From Xylanibacter ruminicola (GTDB lineage Bacteria; Bacteroidota; Bacteroidia; Bacteroidales; Bacteroidaceae): a stretch of DNA of 64,000 nucleotides. Positions 16,691 through 25,201 of this stretch are shown piece after piece. Positions within the stretch are counted from its first letter, which is position 1. Each line of letters begins with the position of its first letter. The notes beneath the pieces were generated by a model that did not search any database, was not told the DNA's origin, and saw only the letters and a program-made list of their open reading frames with translations. The stretch is taken from the NCBI RefSeq assembly GCF_900142525.1, contig NZ_FRBD01000005.1, positions 105,745 to 169,744 of the forward strand. Reading direction: 5' to 3'. The translations under genes were made by a program, and so were the position numbers.

Positions 16691-17869
16691 ATGAGAAAAG
16701 TAGCATTATTATTTGCAGTATTTGGGGTGCTAAGCGCTTCTGCTGCCGAACCGAAAGATACGTTAGACGGACGTTTTTTTCGTCTGTTTGCTCCTATGAC
16801 TTTTTATCATAACATTGCAAACAAGTCATTGTCAATCGAGGCTGATAAAACAGATAATGATCCCGTTGCTGATGCTATTGATGCAGCCTTGATGCATATT
16901 TATCTGAATCGCCCGGATTTGGTGAATTCTACTGAGACTGAGTTACAGGAAACCGGTAATGTGCGCAGAGACGTTGAGAAGCCCATTAAAAATCAGGTTA
17001 AACTGGTTGAAAAGGTCGAAGGTCCAGTTATTGATACTCCAGATGATGTTCCTACAGCAATTTTGATTCAGAAACCTGATTTCTGGACCAAAAAGGGCGA
17101 TGGCTACTTGCAGTTCATGCAGAACTACGTAAGTGGCAACTGGTATAAAGGTGGTGAAAGCAACTATTCGATGGTGGGTGCGCTTACTTTAGAGGCCAAT
17201 TATGATAACAAGAACAAATGGAAGTGGGATAATAAGTTGGAGTTGAAACTAGGATTCATGCATACACGTACCGACTCGGTTCATAAGTTCAAGTCTAACG
17301 AAGACCTGATTCGTTTCACTAGTAAGGTTGGTCTTCAGGCAGCCAAGAACTGGTACTATACCTTGCAGGTTTTGGCATACACTCAGTTTACGCGAGGTTT
17401 GAAGGCAAACGATCTTAATATCTATTCAGACTTTATGTCTCCATTCAACTTGAACCTTGGTCTCGGTATGGATTATAAGGTGGCTTCAAAGAATAAGAGG
17501 CTTACTGGTACCGTCAACCTTTCTCCTTTGGCTGTCAACTACCGTTATGTTGATCGTTTGGCGCTTTCTACCAGTTATGGTTTGGAAGAAGGTAAACACT
17601 CGTTAATCGATTTCGGTTCGCAGGTAACTGCCGATGTTACATGGAAGATTAATGATGTTGTATCTTGGAAATCTCGCCTCTATGCGTTTACATCATATAA
17701 GCGTACAGAGATTGAGTGGGAAAATACTTTCTCTCTTCGTGTGTCAAAGTATATCTCAGCCAATCTGTTCCTCTTCCCTCGTTTCGACGATACAGGCTCG
17801 AAGGATGATGATCTAGGATATCTGCAGTTTAAGGAGTATAGCTCTATCGGATTTAGTTATGCCTTCTGA
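16691..17869 (+). CDS. DUF3078 family envelope protein
   Basis: About 392 residues from the ATG at 16691. The longer frame begins at a TTG that lies upstream of the promoter element, so it is rejected. The start MRKVALLFAVFGVLSASA is a signal peptide. Residues about 120-392 are rich in alternating strand pattern and aromatic residues (FWTKKGDGYLQFMQNYVSGNWYKGGES, NKWKWDNKLELKLGF, WYYTLQVLAYTQF) typical of DUF3078, a Bacteroidota family expected to form an outer-membrane barrel. The last residues end in Phe (GFSYAF), as outer-membrane barrels usually do. No function is established. A strong bidirectional terminator follows the stop codon. Confidence 0.85.
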   Translation: MRKVALLFAVFGVLSASAAEPKDTLDGRFFRLFAPMTFYHNIANKSLSIEADKTDNDPVADAIDAALMHIYLNRPDLVNSTETELQETGNVRRDVEKPIKNQVKLVEKVEGPVIDTPDDVPTAILIQKPDFWTKKGDGYLQFMQNYVSGNWYKGGESNYSMVGALTLEANYDNKNKWKWDNKLELKLGFMHTRTDSVHKFKSNEDLIRFTSKVGLQAAKNWYYTLQVLAYTQFTRGLKANDLNIYSDFMSPFNLNLGLGMDYKVASKNKRLTGTVNLSPLAVNYRYVDRLALSTSYGLEEGKHSLIDFGSQVTADVTWKINDVVSWKSRLYAFTSYKRTEIEWENTFSLRVSKYISANLFLFPRFDDTGSKDDDLGYLQFKEYSSIGFSYAF

Positions 17870-17877
17870 AATATAAA

Positions 17878-17910
17878 AAGCCCGCTCTATAAAAGCGGGC
17901 TTATTTTTTT
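17878..17910. terminator. Bidirectional rho-independent terminator
   Basis: AAGCCCGC (17878-17885) pairs perfectly with GCGGGCTT (17895-17902) across a 9-base loop. A T-run follows on the plus strand (17904-17910) and an A-run precedes on the other side, so it can end both the DUF3078 and the convergent DUF1573 transcripts. Confidence 0.9.
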
Positions 17911-18298
17911 ACTGAGCTTCAGTCATATCTCCCTCTATGTAGAGGCGGGTCATTTCTACTACTCCGTTTGTTCGGATAGTGATCGACTTCTTGAAGTGAC
18001 CGGGGAACTTTCCAGCTCCGTTGTATGTTACTTTAATCTCGCCCTTCTCGCCTGGCTGTATTGGGGTCTTGGTGTACTCAGGTACTGTGCAGCCGCAACT
18101 GGCCACTGCCTGATTGATAACCAATGGCTGCTCGCCTACGTTGGTATAGGTAAAGGTGTAAGTAACAATAGGGCTCTTCTCCGAGAATGTTCCGAAGTTG
18201 TGAGTCAACTTGTCGAACTTGATTTCTGCAGGTTTCTGGGCCAGTGCAGTTGTCAGTCCGCACACAATCATAAATGCTATAAATGCAATTTTCTTCAT
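17909..18298 (-). CDS. DUF1573 domain protein
   Basis: A 129-residue exported protein. Residues 1-20 are a signal peptide (ending ALA-Q). The rest is one DUF1573 domain, an immunoglobulin-like beta sandwich: DKLTHNFGTFSE near 29-40, the TYTFTYTNVGEQPLVI strand pair near 45-60, ASCGCTVPEY near 64-74 and PGEKGEIKVTYNGAGKFPGHF near 81-101. These are very widespread single-domain proteins in Bacteroidota; none has a firm function known to me. Its last bases overlap the T-run of the shared terminator. It is a single-gene unit with its own promoter element at 18329-18336. Confidence 0.92.
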   Translation of the reverse strand: MKKIAFIAFMIVCGLTTALAQKPAEIKFDKLTHNFGTFSEKSPIVTYTFTYTNVGEQPLVINQAVASCGCTVPEYTKTPIQPGEKGEIKVTYNGAGKFPGHFKKSITIRTNGVVEMTRLYIEGDMTEAQ

Positions 18299-18328
18299 CT
18301 TTTTAGACGTTTAAATGATAATTCAGTG

Positions 18329-18336
18329 CAAAGATA
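18329..18336 (-). promoter_or_regulatory. Putative -7 promoter element (TATCTTTG) for the DUF1573 gene
   Basis: Minus-strand TATCTTTG, 30 bases before the start codon at 18298. No -33 element is recognisable; the upstream DNA is a short AAGAATT tandem run. Confidence 0.55.
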
Positions 18337-18345
18337 TATAAAAAA

Positions 18346-18375
18346 TAAGAATTAAGAATTAAGAATTAAGAATTA
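18346..18375. repeat. Short tandem run of AAGAATT units
   Basis: Four copies of the 7-base unit TAAGAAT in the A/T-rich spacer between the divergent DUF1573 and aspS promoters. Purely non-coding. Confidence 0.7.
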
Positions 18376-18377
18376 TA

Positions 18378-18409
18378 TTTGTCTATTATCATTTTTTTAT
18401 GTAATTTTG
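18378..18409 (+). promoter_or_regulatory. Promoter of aspS (TTTG - 20 bases - TAATTTTG)
   Basis: TTTG at 18378-18381, a 20-base spacer, then TAATTTTG at 18402-18409, matching both halves of the Bacteroidetes promoter. It leaves a leader of roughly 25 bases before the ATG at 18439. Confidence 0.8.
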
Positions 18410-18438
18410 CACCTTAAATGAATAAATAGCAATTAAAT

Positions 18439-20199
18439 ATGTACAGAAGTAAGACTTGTGGTGAGCTTAGGCTCCAAGATGCAGGCAGTGTTGTAACACT
18501 GGCCGGATGGGTACAGCGAAGTCGTAAGATGGGAGGCATGACCTTCGTTGATCTTCGCGATCGTTATGGTTTGACTCAGCTTGTATTCAATGAGGCTGAC
18601 GATGCTGAACTCTGTGAACGTGCTAACAAACTTGGCCGCGAATTCTGTATTCAGATTAAAGGTGAGGTAAGCGAGCGCCAGAGTAAGAATCCCAAGATGC
18701 CTACTGGTGATATTGAGATTTTGGTTAAGGAATTGAATGTATTGAGCGAGAGTCTCACACCTCCGTTCACTATCGAGGATAATACCGATGGTGGTGACGA
18801 TATCCGTATGAAGTATCGTTATCTCGATCTTCGTCGTGCTGCTGTTCGTAAGAATCTCGAGCTGCGTCACCGCATGACCATCCTGATTCGTAATTTCCTT
18901 GATAGTAAGGAATTTATCGAAGTCGAGACACCTATTCTGATTGGTTCTACTCCTGAGGGAGCTCGCGACTTTGTGGTTCCTTCACGTATGAATCCTGGTC
19001 AGTTCTATGCGTTGCCACAGTCTCCTCAGACTTTGAAGCAACTCCTGATGGTATCAGGTTTCGACCGTTACTTCCAGATTGCCAAGTGTTTCCGTGATGA
19101 AGACTTGCGTGCCGACCGTCAGCCTGAGTTTACTCAGATCGACTGCGAGATGTCGTTTGTTGATCAGGAGGATGTACTCCAACTCTTCGAGGATATGGCC
19201 CGTCACCTGTTCAAGGAGGTTCGTGGCGTAGAGCTTCCTCCCCTTCAGCGTATGACATGGCATGAGGCTATGCGTCGTTTCGGTTCTGATAAACCCGATC
19301 TCCGTTTTGGTATGGAGTTTGTTGAACTCATGGATCAGCTCAAGGGTACTGGTACTTTCCCTGTATTCAATGATGCCAACTATATCGGTGGTATCTGTGT
19401 GCCTGGTTGCGCTAACTATTCTCGTAAGCAGCTCGACGAGCTCACCGAGTTCGTGAAGCGTCCTCAGGTTGGTGCCAAGGGGCTTGTATATGTTAAGTTC
19501 AACGAGGATGGAACTGTTAAGTCATCTATCGATAAGTTCTACGAGCCAGAGGTTTGGGCTAAGGTTAAGGAGGCATGTGGTGCCAAGGATGGCGACCTCG
19601 TACTGATTCTCAGTGGCGATAATGCCAACAAGACTCGCGTTCAGCTTTGCACACTTCGTCTTGAGATGGGTGATCGTCTCGGACTTCGCGATAAGGACAA
19701 TTTCGTTTGTCTGTGGATTGTCGACTTCCCACTCTTTGAGTGGAGTGATGAGGAGCAGCGCCTCATGGCTACCCACCATCCATTCACAATGCCTAACCCC
19801 GACGATATTCCATTGCTTGATACCGATCCAGCTAAGGTTCGTGCCGTAGCTTACGACTTTGTCTGCAATGGTGTTGAGGTTGGTGGCGGTTCACTCCGTA
19901 TCCACGATGGTAAACTTCAGGAGAAGATGTTCCAGATTCTGGGCTTCACCCCTGAGCGCGCTATGGCTCAGTTCGGATTCTTGATCAATGCGTTTAAGTA
20001 TGGAGCACCTCCTCATGCCGGTCTTGCCTTTGGTCTTGATCGCTTTGTAAGTCTGATGGCTGGTCTTGATAGCATTCGCGATTGCATCGCATTCCCAAAG
20101 AACAATAGCGGTCGTGATGTGATGCTTGATGCTCCAGGCGAGTTAGACCCCAAACAGCTGGATGAGCTTCAGTTGCGCCTTGATATTCGTCAAGAATAG
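18439..20199 (+). CDS. aspS: Aspartyl-tRNA synthetase
   Basis: A 586-residue class II synthetase charging tRNA-Asp. The N-terminal OB-fold anticodon-binding domain spans about residues 1-110 ([26 protein letters not shown] across its key residues). Motif 2 is at [16 protein letters not shown] near residue 219. The bacterial-type insertion domain covers about 290-420, and motif 3 ([13 protein letters not shown]) is near the C-terminus. Length and the insertion domain identify the bacterial type rather than the shorter archaeal type. It stands alone behind a near-consensus promoter. I do not see a terminator hairpin after the stop codon. Confidence 0.98.
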   Translation: MYRSKTCGELRLQDAGSVVTLAGWVQRSRKMGGMTFVDLRDRYGLTQLVFNEADDAELCERANKLGREFCIQIKGEVSERQSKNPKMPTGDIEILVKELNVLSESLTPPFTIEDNTDGGDDIRMKYRYLDLRRAAVRKNLELRHRMTILIRNFLDSKEFIEVETPILIGSTPEGARDFVVPSRMNPGQFYALPQSPQTLKQLLMVSGFDRYFQIAKCFRDEDLRADRQPEFTQIDCEMSFVDQEDVLQLFEDMARHLFKEVRGVELPPLQRMTWHEAMRRFGSDKPDLRFGMEFVELMDQLKGTGTFPVFNDANYIGGICVPGCANYSRKQLDELTEFVKRPQVGAKGLVYVKFNEDGTVKSSIDKFYEPEVWAKVKEACGAKDGDLVLILSGDNANKTRVQLCTLRLEMGDRLGLRDKDNFVCLWIVDFPLFEWSDEEQRLMATHHPFTMPNPDDIPLLDTDPAKVRAVAYDFVCNGVEVGGGSLRIHDGKLQEKMFQILGFTPERAMAQFGFLINAFKYGAPPHAGLAFGLDRFVSLMAGLDSIRDCIAFPKNNSGRDVMLDAPGELDPKQLDELQLRLDIRQE

Positions 20200-20254
20200 T
20201 TTAAATTCTGCTAAAATTGCCTAATTATCAGCGAGTTATCTAAAAAAATAGCGG

Positions 20255-20262
20255 TATTTTTG
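20255..20262 (+). promoter_or_regulatory. Putative -7 promoter element (TATTTTTG) for the winged-helix gene
   Basis: TATTTTTG, 58 bases before the ATG at 20321, giving a leader of about 50 bases. No clear -33 TTTG. Confidence 0.6.
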
Positions 20263-20320
20263 CAAACGAAAATTAAAATCAAGAAGTAAAACTTCAATAT
20301 AGTATTAATTTTTTAGAACT

Positions 20321-20632
20321 ATGGCAGAAAAGAAAGCAACAGCTAAAAAGGCTACTGAGACAAAGGCAGCCGCAGCTAAAAAGACTACAACCGTGAAGAA
20401 GGCCGCTGCTCCTAAGGCAGCCGCAAAGGCAGTTCTTGCAATCAATGCAGAGAATGTAGGTTTCAAGGCAGGTGATGTATATCAGGCACTTGCAGCAGCA
20501 GGTAAGGCTCTTACCGTTAAGGAGATAGCTAAGGCAGCTAAGATTTCAGAGGAGGAGACTCTTCTCGGTCTGGGTTGGCTCTTTAAAGAGGGTAAGCTCG
20601 CTAATGATGGTGAAAAAGTTACTTTGGCATAA
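20321..20632 (+). CDS. Small winged-helix DNA-binding protein with Lys/Ala-rich histone-like tail
   Basis: A 103-residue protein in two parts. Residues 1-42 are almost only Ala, Lys and Thr (AEKKATAKKATETKAAAAKK...), resembling histone H1-type tails, and would bind DNA or RNA non-specifically. Residues 43-103 form a compact winged-helix domain (NAENVGFKAGDVYQALAAAGKALTVKEIAKAAKISEEETLLGLGWLFKEGKL across its key residues) of the kind annotated PF10771. The combination suggests an abundant nucleoid-associated protein. It has its own promoter, a 58-base leader and a strong terminator, consistent with high expression of a single gene. Confidence 0.8.
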   Translation: MAEKKATAKKATETKAAAAKKTTTVKKAAAPKAAAKAVLAINAENVGFKAGDVYQALAAAGKALTVKEIAKAAKISEEETLLGLGWLFKEGKLANDGEKVTLA

Positions 20633-20651
20633 GCCATTTAACGAATCATAG

Positions 20652-20688
20652 AAAAAAGGTCGGTAATCGCTTTTACCGGCCTTTTTTT
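20652..20688 (+). terminator. Rho-independent terminator after the winged-helix gene
   Basis: GGTCGGTAA pairs with TTACCGGCC (one G-U pair) around a short loop, flanked by an A-run and followed by seven T residues. Confidence 0.88.
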
Positions 20689-20697
20689 AAGCATAGA

Positions 20698-20979
20698 ATG
20701 ACGTACGATCAGCAGATATTAAGTATCCTTACAAGTGTAGGCGACAAGGGCATCAGCGTAATGCAGGTGTCCAAGCATGTCTATAACATGAATCTTAGTT
20801 TTTTCTATACGCCCGACTTCAATGAGATTCGTGCATACGTTCAGCAATATCTGCTCAAGAATTCTAAGTTGCCACAGTCCTTAATCGAATCTACGGGTCG
20901 TCGCGGGTATTACCGTTTGAATACCAAGAATAATGCCGATGCCCGTCAGCTGATGTTAGAGTTCGGCAGTTCCTTATAA
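20698..20979 (+). CDS. Unknown 93-residue protein, possible helix-turn-helix
   Basis: A 93-residue frame starting 10 bases after a terminator. I do not recognise a family. Residues 1-30 (MTYDQQILSILTSVGDKGISVMQVSKHVYN) read like a helical winged-helix start with a helix-turn-helix, and 60-75 (LPQSLIESTGRRGYYRLN) like the wing, so a small DNA-binding protein is possible. Codon use is like its neighbours. No promoter element is obvious. Its last 34 bases overlap the 3' end of the convergent glycosyltransferase gene. Confidence 0.65.
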   Translation: MTYDQQILSILTSVGDKGISVMQVSKHVYNMNLSFFYTPDFNEIRAYVQQYLLKNSKLPQSLIESTGRRGYYRLNTKNNADARQLMLEFGSSL

Positions 20980-22088
20980 ACGGTCTCGTATAGTTTTAGC
21001 AGCTGTTCTGCAGTTTTACGCCACGAGAACAGGTTCGATCTTTTCAATCCTATCTCTTTCTGAGTATGATAGTACTCTTCGTCTGTTTCCAGCCGAAGCA
21101 TTTTCTCTGTTATCTCCTCAGGGTTCTCTGGATTGATGAGGATGGCTTCGTTTCCACCAATCTCTGGCATCGACGATGTGTTAGAAGTAATAACAGGAGT
21201 TCCGCATGCCATTGCTTCGAGCAGAGGAATGCCAAAGCTTTCTCGTAGTGATGTATATAGAAAGGCAAAGGCACTGTTATATATATATGGTAAGTCGCTG
21301 TTTACTATATATCCTGGCATCACTATCTTTTCGCGGATGTTCTCTATGTGATTCCTTTCTATAATACCTTCAAGATATGTCTTATCTAAATCTGCCATTA
21401 ATAGTTTTCGCTTAATGGTAGACTGTTCCAGATATCTTGAATATGCGATAAGTGTTCTTTCTGTATTCTTTTTTGGGTCGGTGTTACCGAGAAAGAAGAA
21501 GTACCCCGGTTTCTCTATGTACGATTGGTAGATGTCAGCCACATCTCTTAACGGCTTAAACCATTCGTTGTAGCCGTTATATATCATTGCCATCCTCTTT
21601 TCGGGGATGTTCAGTTTCTGTATGATGTTCTGCTTTTCAAAGTTCGATACTGTGATGATGCGTAAGCATCTCTCCAGGATCTTTGGAACCACTTTTCGTC
21701 TGTATAGCCATCCCATGTTCTGGTATAGCGACTTGTTGTTTTTATCTCTAGGCTCCAGGAATATGATGTCGTGCAGTGTAAGCACCAGCGGTATCTTGCA
21801 GAATATCGGCGCTGTGTTACTGGTACAATGTAGCATATCCAGATTGTATTTCTTGGCAGCTCGGGGCAGGGTAATCTGTTCCCATACGGGATAGAAACTC
21901 TCACCGATCACAATAATATGTACGTTCTCAGTATCCTTCAGGCATCTGTCAACACCAGGCGCCACAAACACAAAATACTCGTTCTTATGGTCTATCTTCT
22001 GTAGTTCTATGATCTCTTGTAGAACCACATAATCCATTCCGTGTTTGTTTCGGCGGAACACGCGTTGAGCTTCGATGCCAATTCTCAT
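20946..22088 (-). CDS. Glycosyltransferase, GT4-type (GT-B fold)
   Basis: From the ATG at 22086-22088 the protein is 380 residues starting [19 protein letters not shown]; the longer frame (30 extra residues) runs into the upstream gene and is rejected. The N-terminal Rossmann half shows [11 protein letters not shown] and [15 protein letters not shown]. The C-terminal GT4 half shows [71 protein letters not shown] in key residues, the retaining GT4 nucleotide-sugar site. It resembles GT4 mannosyltransferases; donor and acceptor are unknown. Its ATG overlaps the upstream acetyltransferase stop (ATGA), so the two are translationally coupled. Its 3' end overlaps the convergent 93-residue gene by 34 bases. 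Confidence 0.88.
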   Translation of the reverse strand: MRIGIEAQRVFRRNKHGMDYVVLQEIIELQKIDHKNEYFVFVAPGVDRCLKDTENVHIIVIGESFYPVWEQITLPRAAKKYNLDMLHCTSNTAPIFCKIPLVLTLHDIIFLEPRDKNNKSLYQNMGWLYRRKVVPKILERCLRIITVSNFEKQNIIQKLNIPEKRMAMIYNGYNEWFKPLRDVADIYQSYIEKPGYFFFLGNTDPKKNTERTLIAYSRYLEQSTIKRKLLMADLDKTYLEGIIERNHIENIREKIVMPGYIVNSDLPYIYNSAFAFLYTSLRESFGIPLLEAMACGTPVITSNTSSMPEIGGNEAILINPENPEEITEKMLRLETDEEYYHTQKEIGLKRSNLFSWRKTAEQLLKLYETVYKELPNSNIS

Positions 22089-22675
22089 ATCTGTTTCATC
22101 ACTTTTGCCGGAACACCTGCTACAAGCGAGTGGGGCGGAACGTCCTTTGTTACTACAGCTCCTGCTGCTACCACACAATGCTCCCCAATTGTCACTCCAG
22201 GCAGAATCACAGCGTTAGCCCCTATCCATACGTCATCTTCTATTGTAACTGGATTCGTGCTCACACCTTGTTCATCTATCCGTTTGTTGGTATCATCAAA
22301 GTTGTGGTTCAGTGCAGTAACGGTGATACTTTGGGCCAGGTTCACATGGCTGCCAATATCCACAGGCCCGATAATCGTGTTATGCAGCCCTATTCTGGTA
22401 TGGTCGCCAATGATAACATCGCCCACCGCATTGTTGATGCATGCAAATGATTCTACCACCGAGTAGTCTCCAAGACTGAAGATTCGATAGGGTGGAGTGT
22501 CCATTCTTGCTGAATGGTGTATTACCGAGTGCTTCCCTCTGTGCTGATATAATGGGGCCAATAGTCTTATGAACCACCGTGGCCTAGTCTCCACCTGATT
22601 CATAATCACCCAGTCTATGAATTTTTTCAGTTTGGGATTATGCTTAAACTTTTCTCTTACGCTCTCGTTGTCCAT
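22085..22675 (-). CDS. Hexapeptide-repeat (left-handed beta-helix) acetyltransferase
   Basis: About 196 residues from the ATG at 22673-22675; the longer frame starts with TTG and is not preferred. It has the WcaF/colanic-acid acetyltransferase look: hexapeptide turns with aliphatic residues every six ([31 protein letters not shown] by key residues), catalytic-type His in ALNHNFDD near residue 125, and the C-terminal trimer signature [34 protein letters not shown] (key residues). It probably transfers acetyl groups from acetyl-CoA to a sugar hydroxyl of the glycan. It overlaps the upstream glycosyltransferase gene by 32 bases and the downstream one by 4. Confidence 0.88.
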   Translation of the reverse strand: MDNESVREKFKHNPKLKKFIDWVIMNQVETRPRWFIRLLAPLYQHRGKHSVIHHSARMDTPPYRIFSLGDYSVVESFACINNAVGDVIIGDHTRIGLHNTIIGPVDIGSHVNLAQSITVTALNHNFDDTNKRIDEQGVSTNPVTIEDDVWIGANAVILPGVTIGEHCVVAAGAVVTKDVPPHSLVAGVPAKVMKQI

Positions 22676-23843
22676 CGCTTTCAATCAGTGTTTTCCATTG
22701 TTCCGCTATCACACTCACGTTGAAACGCTGTGCCAACATCATAGCTTCTTCCGATTTAGGCTGCCAATCCATATATGTAGCATCTTCCAGTTTCTTAGCC
22801 AGTTCGTCTACATCGCCATTCTTAAAGTAAATACCAAAATCGCCAAGTATCTCCTTGCTCGATGGCAGGTCTGATGAAATCACGGGCAGTCCATGTGCCA
22901 TGGCCTGTACCAGCACCAGTCCGAAGTCTTTCCATCTTGAACTTGACACATAGATACTTGCTTGTGAGTAGAACTGTTGTATGTTCTCTGTATATGCATG
23001 TATCTTTACCCTTCTTGTCAGATACCTGTTTTCAATCATCTTGTTCAGGGCGTCCTTTTCTGGTCCGTCACCTACAATATCCAGGTACCAATCCTGATTA
23101 TGCTGTGCAAACTTGTCAAACGCCTTTATCAGCAGATCAAATCCCTTATGATTAGGAGTCAGTCTGCCCACTGCCAGGAAACGTCTGTTCTTTGCACTTG
23201 CCGGCTCACCAGGCTTGATGGTCAATGGGTTGGGTATCACAAATGGCGAGAATCCATATGCATGGTAGTACATCTCCGAATCCTGCAGATATAGCAACAC
23301 TGTTTCATCCAGCTTCTGTAGCTGTCTGCCGTAGTGATACTTCAGTTCTGTTCCTAAGTAAGGCGAACCCTCTCTCAGGAATGCGTTGAACGAGTTATAT
23401 ATCCAACCGATGGCTTTCACGCCACCCAGATCTCTTTTAATTGTAGCCAATCGCATCGATAGATATGAGTTCACAGCAATGATGGCATTATAGTTTCCTT
23501 CTTTCAGTACCTTAACCACTGCTTCGCGTCTTTCCCTTGGGAATGAGCTGTGAGCATACATGTCAGAAGTCCAAGCAGTTTTGGGTAGTATGTTTTTATA
23601 CAGATAATCATACACATGATACGATATGCGCTTCCAACCTTCCAATTTCGGAAAGTGACTAAACACAAACTTAATAGGGTATTTCTCAAGGTTATACATC
23701 GCCAAGTCTTCTTGCTGAGGATCTTCTAATGTTACGATGGTCACATCATAATATTTAGTCAGTTCCTCGGCTATTACAGCAGTTACTCTCTGCATGCCGC
23801 CCGACTTGAAAATGCTATCTGCAATAAAACATATCTTCTTCAT
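22644..23843 (-). CDS. Glycosyltransferase, GT4-type (paralogue of the 23934-25106 gene)
   Basis: A 399-residue GT-B enzyme starting [20 protein letters not shown], with the GT4 donor site [19 protein letters not shown] near residue 225 and [25 protein letters not shown] near 305. It is close to the neighbouring protein encoded at 23934-25106: same start, AVIAxEL, MYAHSSxPxExR, GWIxNS, and the C-terminal [32 protein letters not shown]. The two share their promoter sequence as well, so they arose by tandem duplication. The E-x7-E of GT4 catalytic sites is modified (EAMAHG appears as QAMAHG here, losing the first Glu), which may alter activity. Confidence 0.88.
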   Translation of the reverse strand: MKKICFIADSIFKSGGMQRVTAVIAEELTKYYDVTIVTLEDPQQEDLAMYNLEKYPIKFVFSHFPKLEGWKRISYHVYDYLYKNILPKTAWTSDMYAHSSFPRERREAVVKVLKEGNYNAIIAVNSYLSMRLATIKRDLGGVKAIGWIYNSFNAFLREGSPYLGTELKYHYGRQLQKLDETVLLYLQDSEMYYHAYGFSPFVIPNPLTIKPGEPASAKNRRFLAVGRLTPNHKGFDLLIKAFDKFAQHNQDWYLDIVGDGPEKDALNKMIENRYLTRRVKIHAYTENIQQFYSQASIYVSSSRWKDFGLVLVQAMAHGLPVISSDLPSSKEILGDFGIYFKNGDVDELAKKLEDATYMDWQPKSEEAMMLAQRFNVSVIAEQWKTLIESDGQRERKRKV

Positions 23844-23872
23844 ACGTTCATGAATTAGCCAATTAACGCTGA

Positions 23873-23904
23873 CAAAAGTACAAAATATTTTGGATTATTC
23901 CAAA
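23873..23904 (-). promoter_or_regulatory. Promoter of the GT4 gene (TTTG - 20 - TACTTTTG), copy of the 25135-25166 promoter
   Basis: On the minus strand TTTG (23901-23904) is followed after 20 bases by TACTTTTG (23873-23880), 29 bases before the ATG. The surrounding 40 or so bases match the promoter of the paralogous gene at 25106 almost base for base. Confidence 0.78.
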
Positions 23905-23933
23905 TTTTATGCATTATTTCTCAAAAAATGGTA

Positions 23934-25106
23934 TTATTCTATCAGCTCTTTCCACTGTTCAATGATATTTTTAATATCAAAACGTTGCGCAATATTGAGT
24001 GCTTCCTTCGATTTTGCTTGCCAGTCAATGTGAGTCGCCTCCTCCAACTTCTGTGCCAGTTCTTCGATGTTTCCATTCTCGAAATACATTCCAAAATCAC
24101 CCATTATTTCCTTGCTTGTAGGCAAATCAGATGATATAATAGGCAAACCGTGAGCCATAGCTTCAACGAGTACGAGTCCGAAACCTTCCCATCTTGAACT
24201 TAATACGTATACCTGTGCATTCGAATAGAATGATTGTACATTATTTGTAAACGGATGAATAGTAATCCGTTCCTCCATATCGTGTTCTTTAATTAATTCC
24301 CGATAGAGTTTTTCTTCTGGCCCCTCTCCAACAATGTCAAGATTCCAGTCTTTATTATTCTTCGCAAATCTGCTGAATGCTTTTATGAGTAGGTCAAACC
24401 CTTTGTGCTTATGAGAGAAACGTCCTACAGCCAAGAATCTCTTTGATGTACCTGATGAAGCCTCTGCAGGTTTTAATGTCAGCGGATTATAAATGACTGT
24501 AGGCTTGAACTTTGGATCATAGTCATGATAATTATTAGCATCATGGTTGCACAGTAGTACAACATCTTCCAATTTCCTGAATTGATATATGTAATGTCTG
24601 CGTCTTTTGTCTCCAATAAAATAATGTGAGTCTTCTCCGAATAGTGCCTCGTACGAGTTATGCAACCATCCTATGCATTTCGTTCTATGCAGATGTTTCT
24701 TTATTGTTGCTAATCTTGCAGCCAATGGTGCGTGAACCCCAATAATTACATCATACTGCCCTTGTTTTAACTCGGCCAATAGAGCTTTTCGCAACTCTGA
24801 GGGATATGAACTATGTGCATACAGGTCAGAACACCATTTGCATTGCGGTTGCAATTTTAGATATAATCCACTATACGCTTTGCATAGATGACGTTTCAGT
24901 TTGCTAATCTTCGGATAACTAAAGAACCGATAAGTGATATTCGCTTCTTTAAGGTTATAAAGAGAAGTATCCTGTAGTTCCGGTTTATCAAAAGTAACAA
25001 TACTTACATCATTATCTTTTGCCAATTCCTTGGCAATTACAGCAGTCACTCTTTGCACACCACCGATACTGAAAATGCTATCAACAACAAAGCATATTCT
25101 CTTCAT
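23934..25106 (-). CDS. Glycosyltransferase, GT4-type (duplicate partner)
   Basis: From the ATG at 25104-25106 the protein is 390 residues, starting MKRICFVVDSIFSIGGVQRV. The reading frame stays open 96 codons further upstream, but that part crosses the promoter and the divergent glf gene and is rejected. It has [23 protein letters not shown] near residue 220 and SSRWEGFGLVLVEAMAHGLPIISSDLP near 300, the GT4 donor-sugar site with intact E-x7-E. It is the duplicate of the 22644-23843 gene. It is divergent from glf, with which it shares a palindromic -33 region. Probable role: retaining transfer of a hexose to the growing glycan; specificity unknown. Confidence 0.9.
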   Translation of the reverse strand: MKRICFVVDSIFSIGGVQRVTAVIAKELAKDNDVSIVTFDKPELQDTSLYNLKEANITYRFFSYPKISKLKRHLCKAYSGLYLKLQPQCKWCSDLYAHSSYPSELRKALLAELKQGQYDVIIGVHAPLAARLATIKKHLHRTKCIGWLHNSYEALFGEDSHYFIGDKRRRHYIYQFRKLEDVVLLCNHDANNYHDYDPKFKPTVIYNPLTLKPAEASSGTSKRFLAVGRFSHKHKGFDLLIKAFSRFAKNNKDWNLDIVGEGPEEKLYRELIKEHDMEERITIHPFTNNVQSFYSNAQVYVLSSRWEGFGLVLVEAMAHGLPIISSDLPTSKEIMGDFGMYFENGNIEELAQKLEEATHIDWQAKSKEALNIAQRFDIKNIIEQWKELIE

Positions 25107-25134
25107 AAGACTATAAATAGTATTATTACGTTGA

Positions 25135-25166
25135 CAAAAGTACAAATAATTTTGGATTATTCCAAA
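25135..25166 (-). promoter_or_regulatory. Promoter of the GT4 gene at 23934-25106
   Basis: Minus-strand TTTG at 25163-25166, a 20-base spacer and TACTTTTG at 25135-25142. Its -33 half lies in the palindrome shared with the glf promoter. Confidence 0.8.
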
Positions 25167-25182
25167 TTTTATCATATATTTG
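25151..25182 (+). promoter_or_regulatory. Promoter of glf
   Basis: TTTG at 25151-25154, a 20-base spacer and TATATTTG at 25175-25182, 19 bases before the glf ATG. The 16-base stretch 25151-25166 is TTTGGA-TTAT-TCCAAA, an inverted repeat providing the -33 element in both directions. Confidence 0.82.
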
Positions 25183-25201
25183 CAGCAAAAAGATTCATCA
25201 A

